From assembly GCF_006538165.1 (NCBI RefSeq), contig NZ_BDLU01000003.1, positions 1 to 52,712 of the forward strand: a stretch of 52,712 nucleotides of DNA. The letters are read 5' to 3'. A program made the translations under genes and the position numbers. The first letter of the stretch is position 1; every line of letters begins with the position of its first letter. The DNA is from Komagataeibacter diospyri (GTDB lineage Bacteria; Pseudomonadota; Alphaproteobacteria; Acetobacterales; Acetobacteraceae). The notes beneath the pieces are model-generated. The model did no database searches. It was not told the DNA's origin and saw nothing but the letters and a program-made list of their open reading frames with translations. Positions 52,546 to 52,712 of the stretch are shown one piece after another.

Positions 52546-52712
52546 GGCTATTCAGGTCATTTTTGGCTGCCTGTCCCCCCCCGTCGTCCGGATGAGGCAC
52601 GTTTCCATGCGGCTTAACAGCCCGCAAACGTGTCGGCACCCGGGAAACCATTGTACAGGTTATCAAAGGAGCGGTTTTCGGCAAAGATTACGACAACGGT
52701 CTGGATCTGGTC

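Overview
The window looks like chromosomal DNA of an acetic acid bacterium (Acetobacteraceae, most like Komagataeibacter or Gluconacetobacter). This is inferred from a GC-rich coding bias with AT-rich promoters, a gluconate 5-dehydrogenase resembling the Gluconobacter enzyme, an idonate/gluconate locus, a cyanide-insensitive bd oxidase, and many decayed insertion sequences (IS3, IS5, IS481 and IS1182 types). No rRNA, tRNA or CRISPR array was seen.

Layout. (1) 1-620: left-truncated, broken IS3-type element. (2) About 900-18350: a large catabolic island. marR and a YciA-type thioesterase lie on +. A minus-strand operon carries a DUF3830 protein, a DAO-type flavoprotein, a PLP aminotransferase and a second MarR. 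A long plus-strand series carries a two-subunit indolepyruvate-type 2-oxoacid oxidoreductase, a cyclase/isatin-hydrolase-type metal hydrolase, a fused flavin monooxygenase/Old-Yellow-Enzyme protein of the anthraniloyl-CoA or salicylyl-CoA hydroxylase type, an SDR, a RidA protein, a second OYE protein, an MHS-type transporter and a proline-racemase-family enzyme. (3) 18.8-24.4 kb: TonB-dependent receptor and secreted GH3 beta-glycosidase. (4) 24.6-31.35 kb: gluconate/idonate locus (OprB porin, GntP permease, gluconate 5-dehydrogenase, idonate 5-dehydrogenase, gluconokinase), followed by an IS5 relic. (5) 32.4-41.1 kb: bd oxidase (cioAB plus a 49-aa DUF2474 protein), nitrate-reductase-associated protein, FdhF/YdeP molybdoenzyme, then moaA, mobA, moaD, moaE and fdhD. 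(6) 41.26-44.2 kb: LysR pseudogene cut by a broken IS481 element, an orphan HWE histidine kinase and a dnaE2 relic. (7) 44.4-50.9 kb: RND efflux operon and a convergent TetR gene. (8) 51.1-52.5 kb: broken IS1182-type element.

The most interesting reading concerns region 2. The gene set fits a route in which a cyclic lactam such as isatin is opened to a 2-aminoaryl-glyoxylate. The IOR-type enzyme would turn this directly into anthraniloyl-CoA, and the fused monooxygenase/reductase would dearomatise it. RidA would then hydrolyse the enamine and the SDR and OYE would continue. This would explain why no CoA ligase is present. The pathway is an inference from enzyme families, not a demonstrated fact. 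Several strong palindromes in the island (5565-5594, 10512-10555, 12967-12984) are candidate operators or RNA hairpins.
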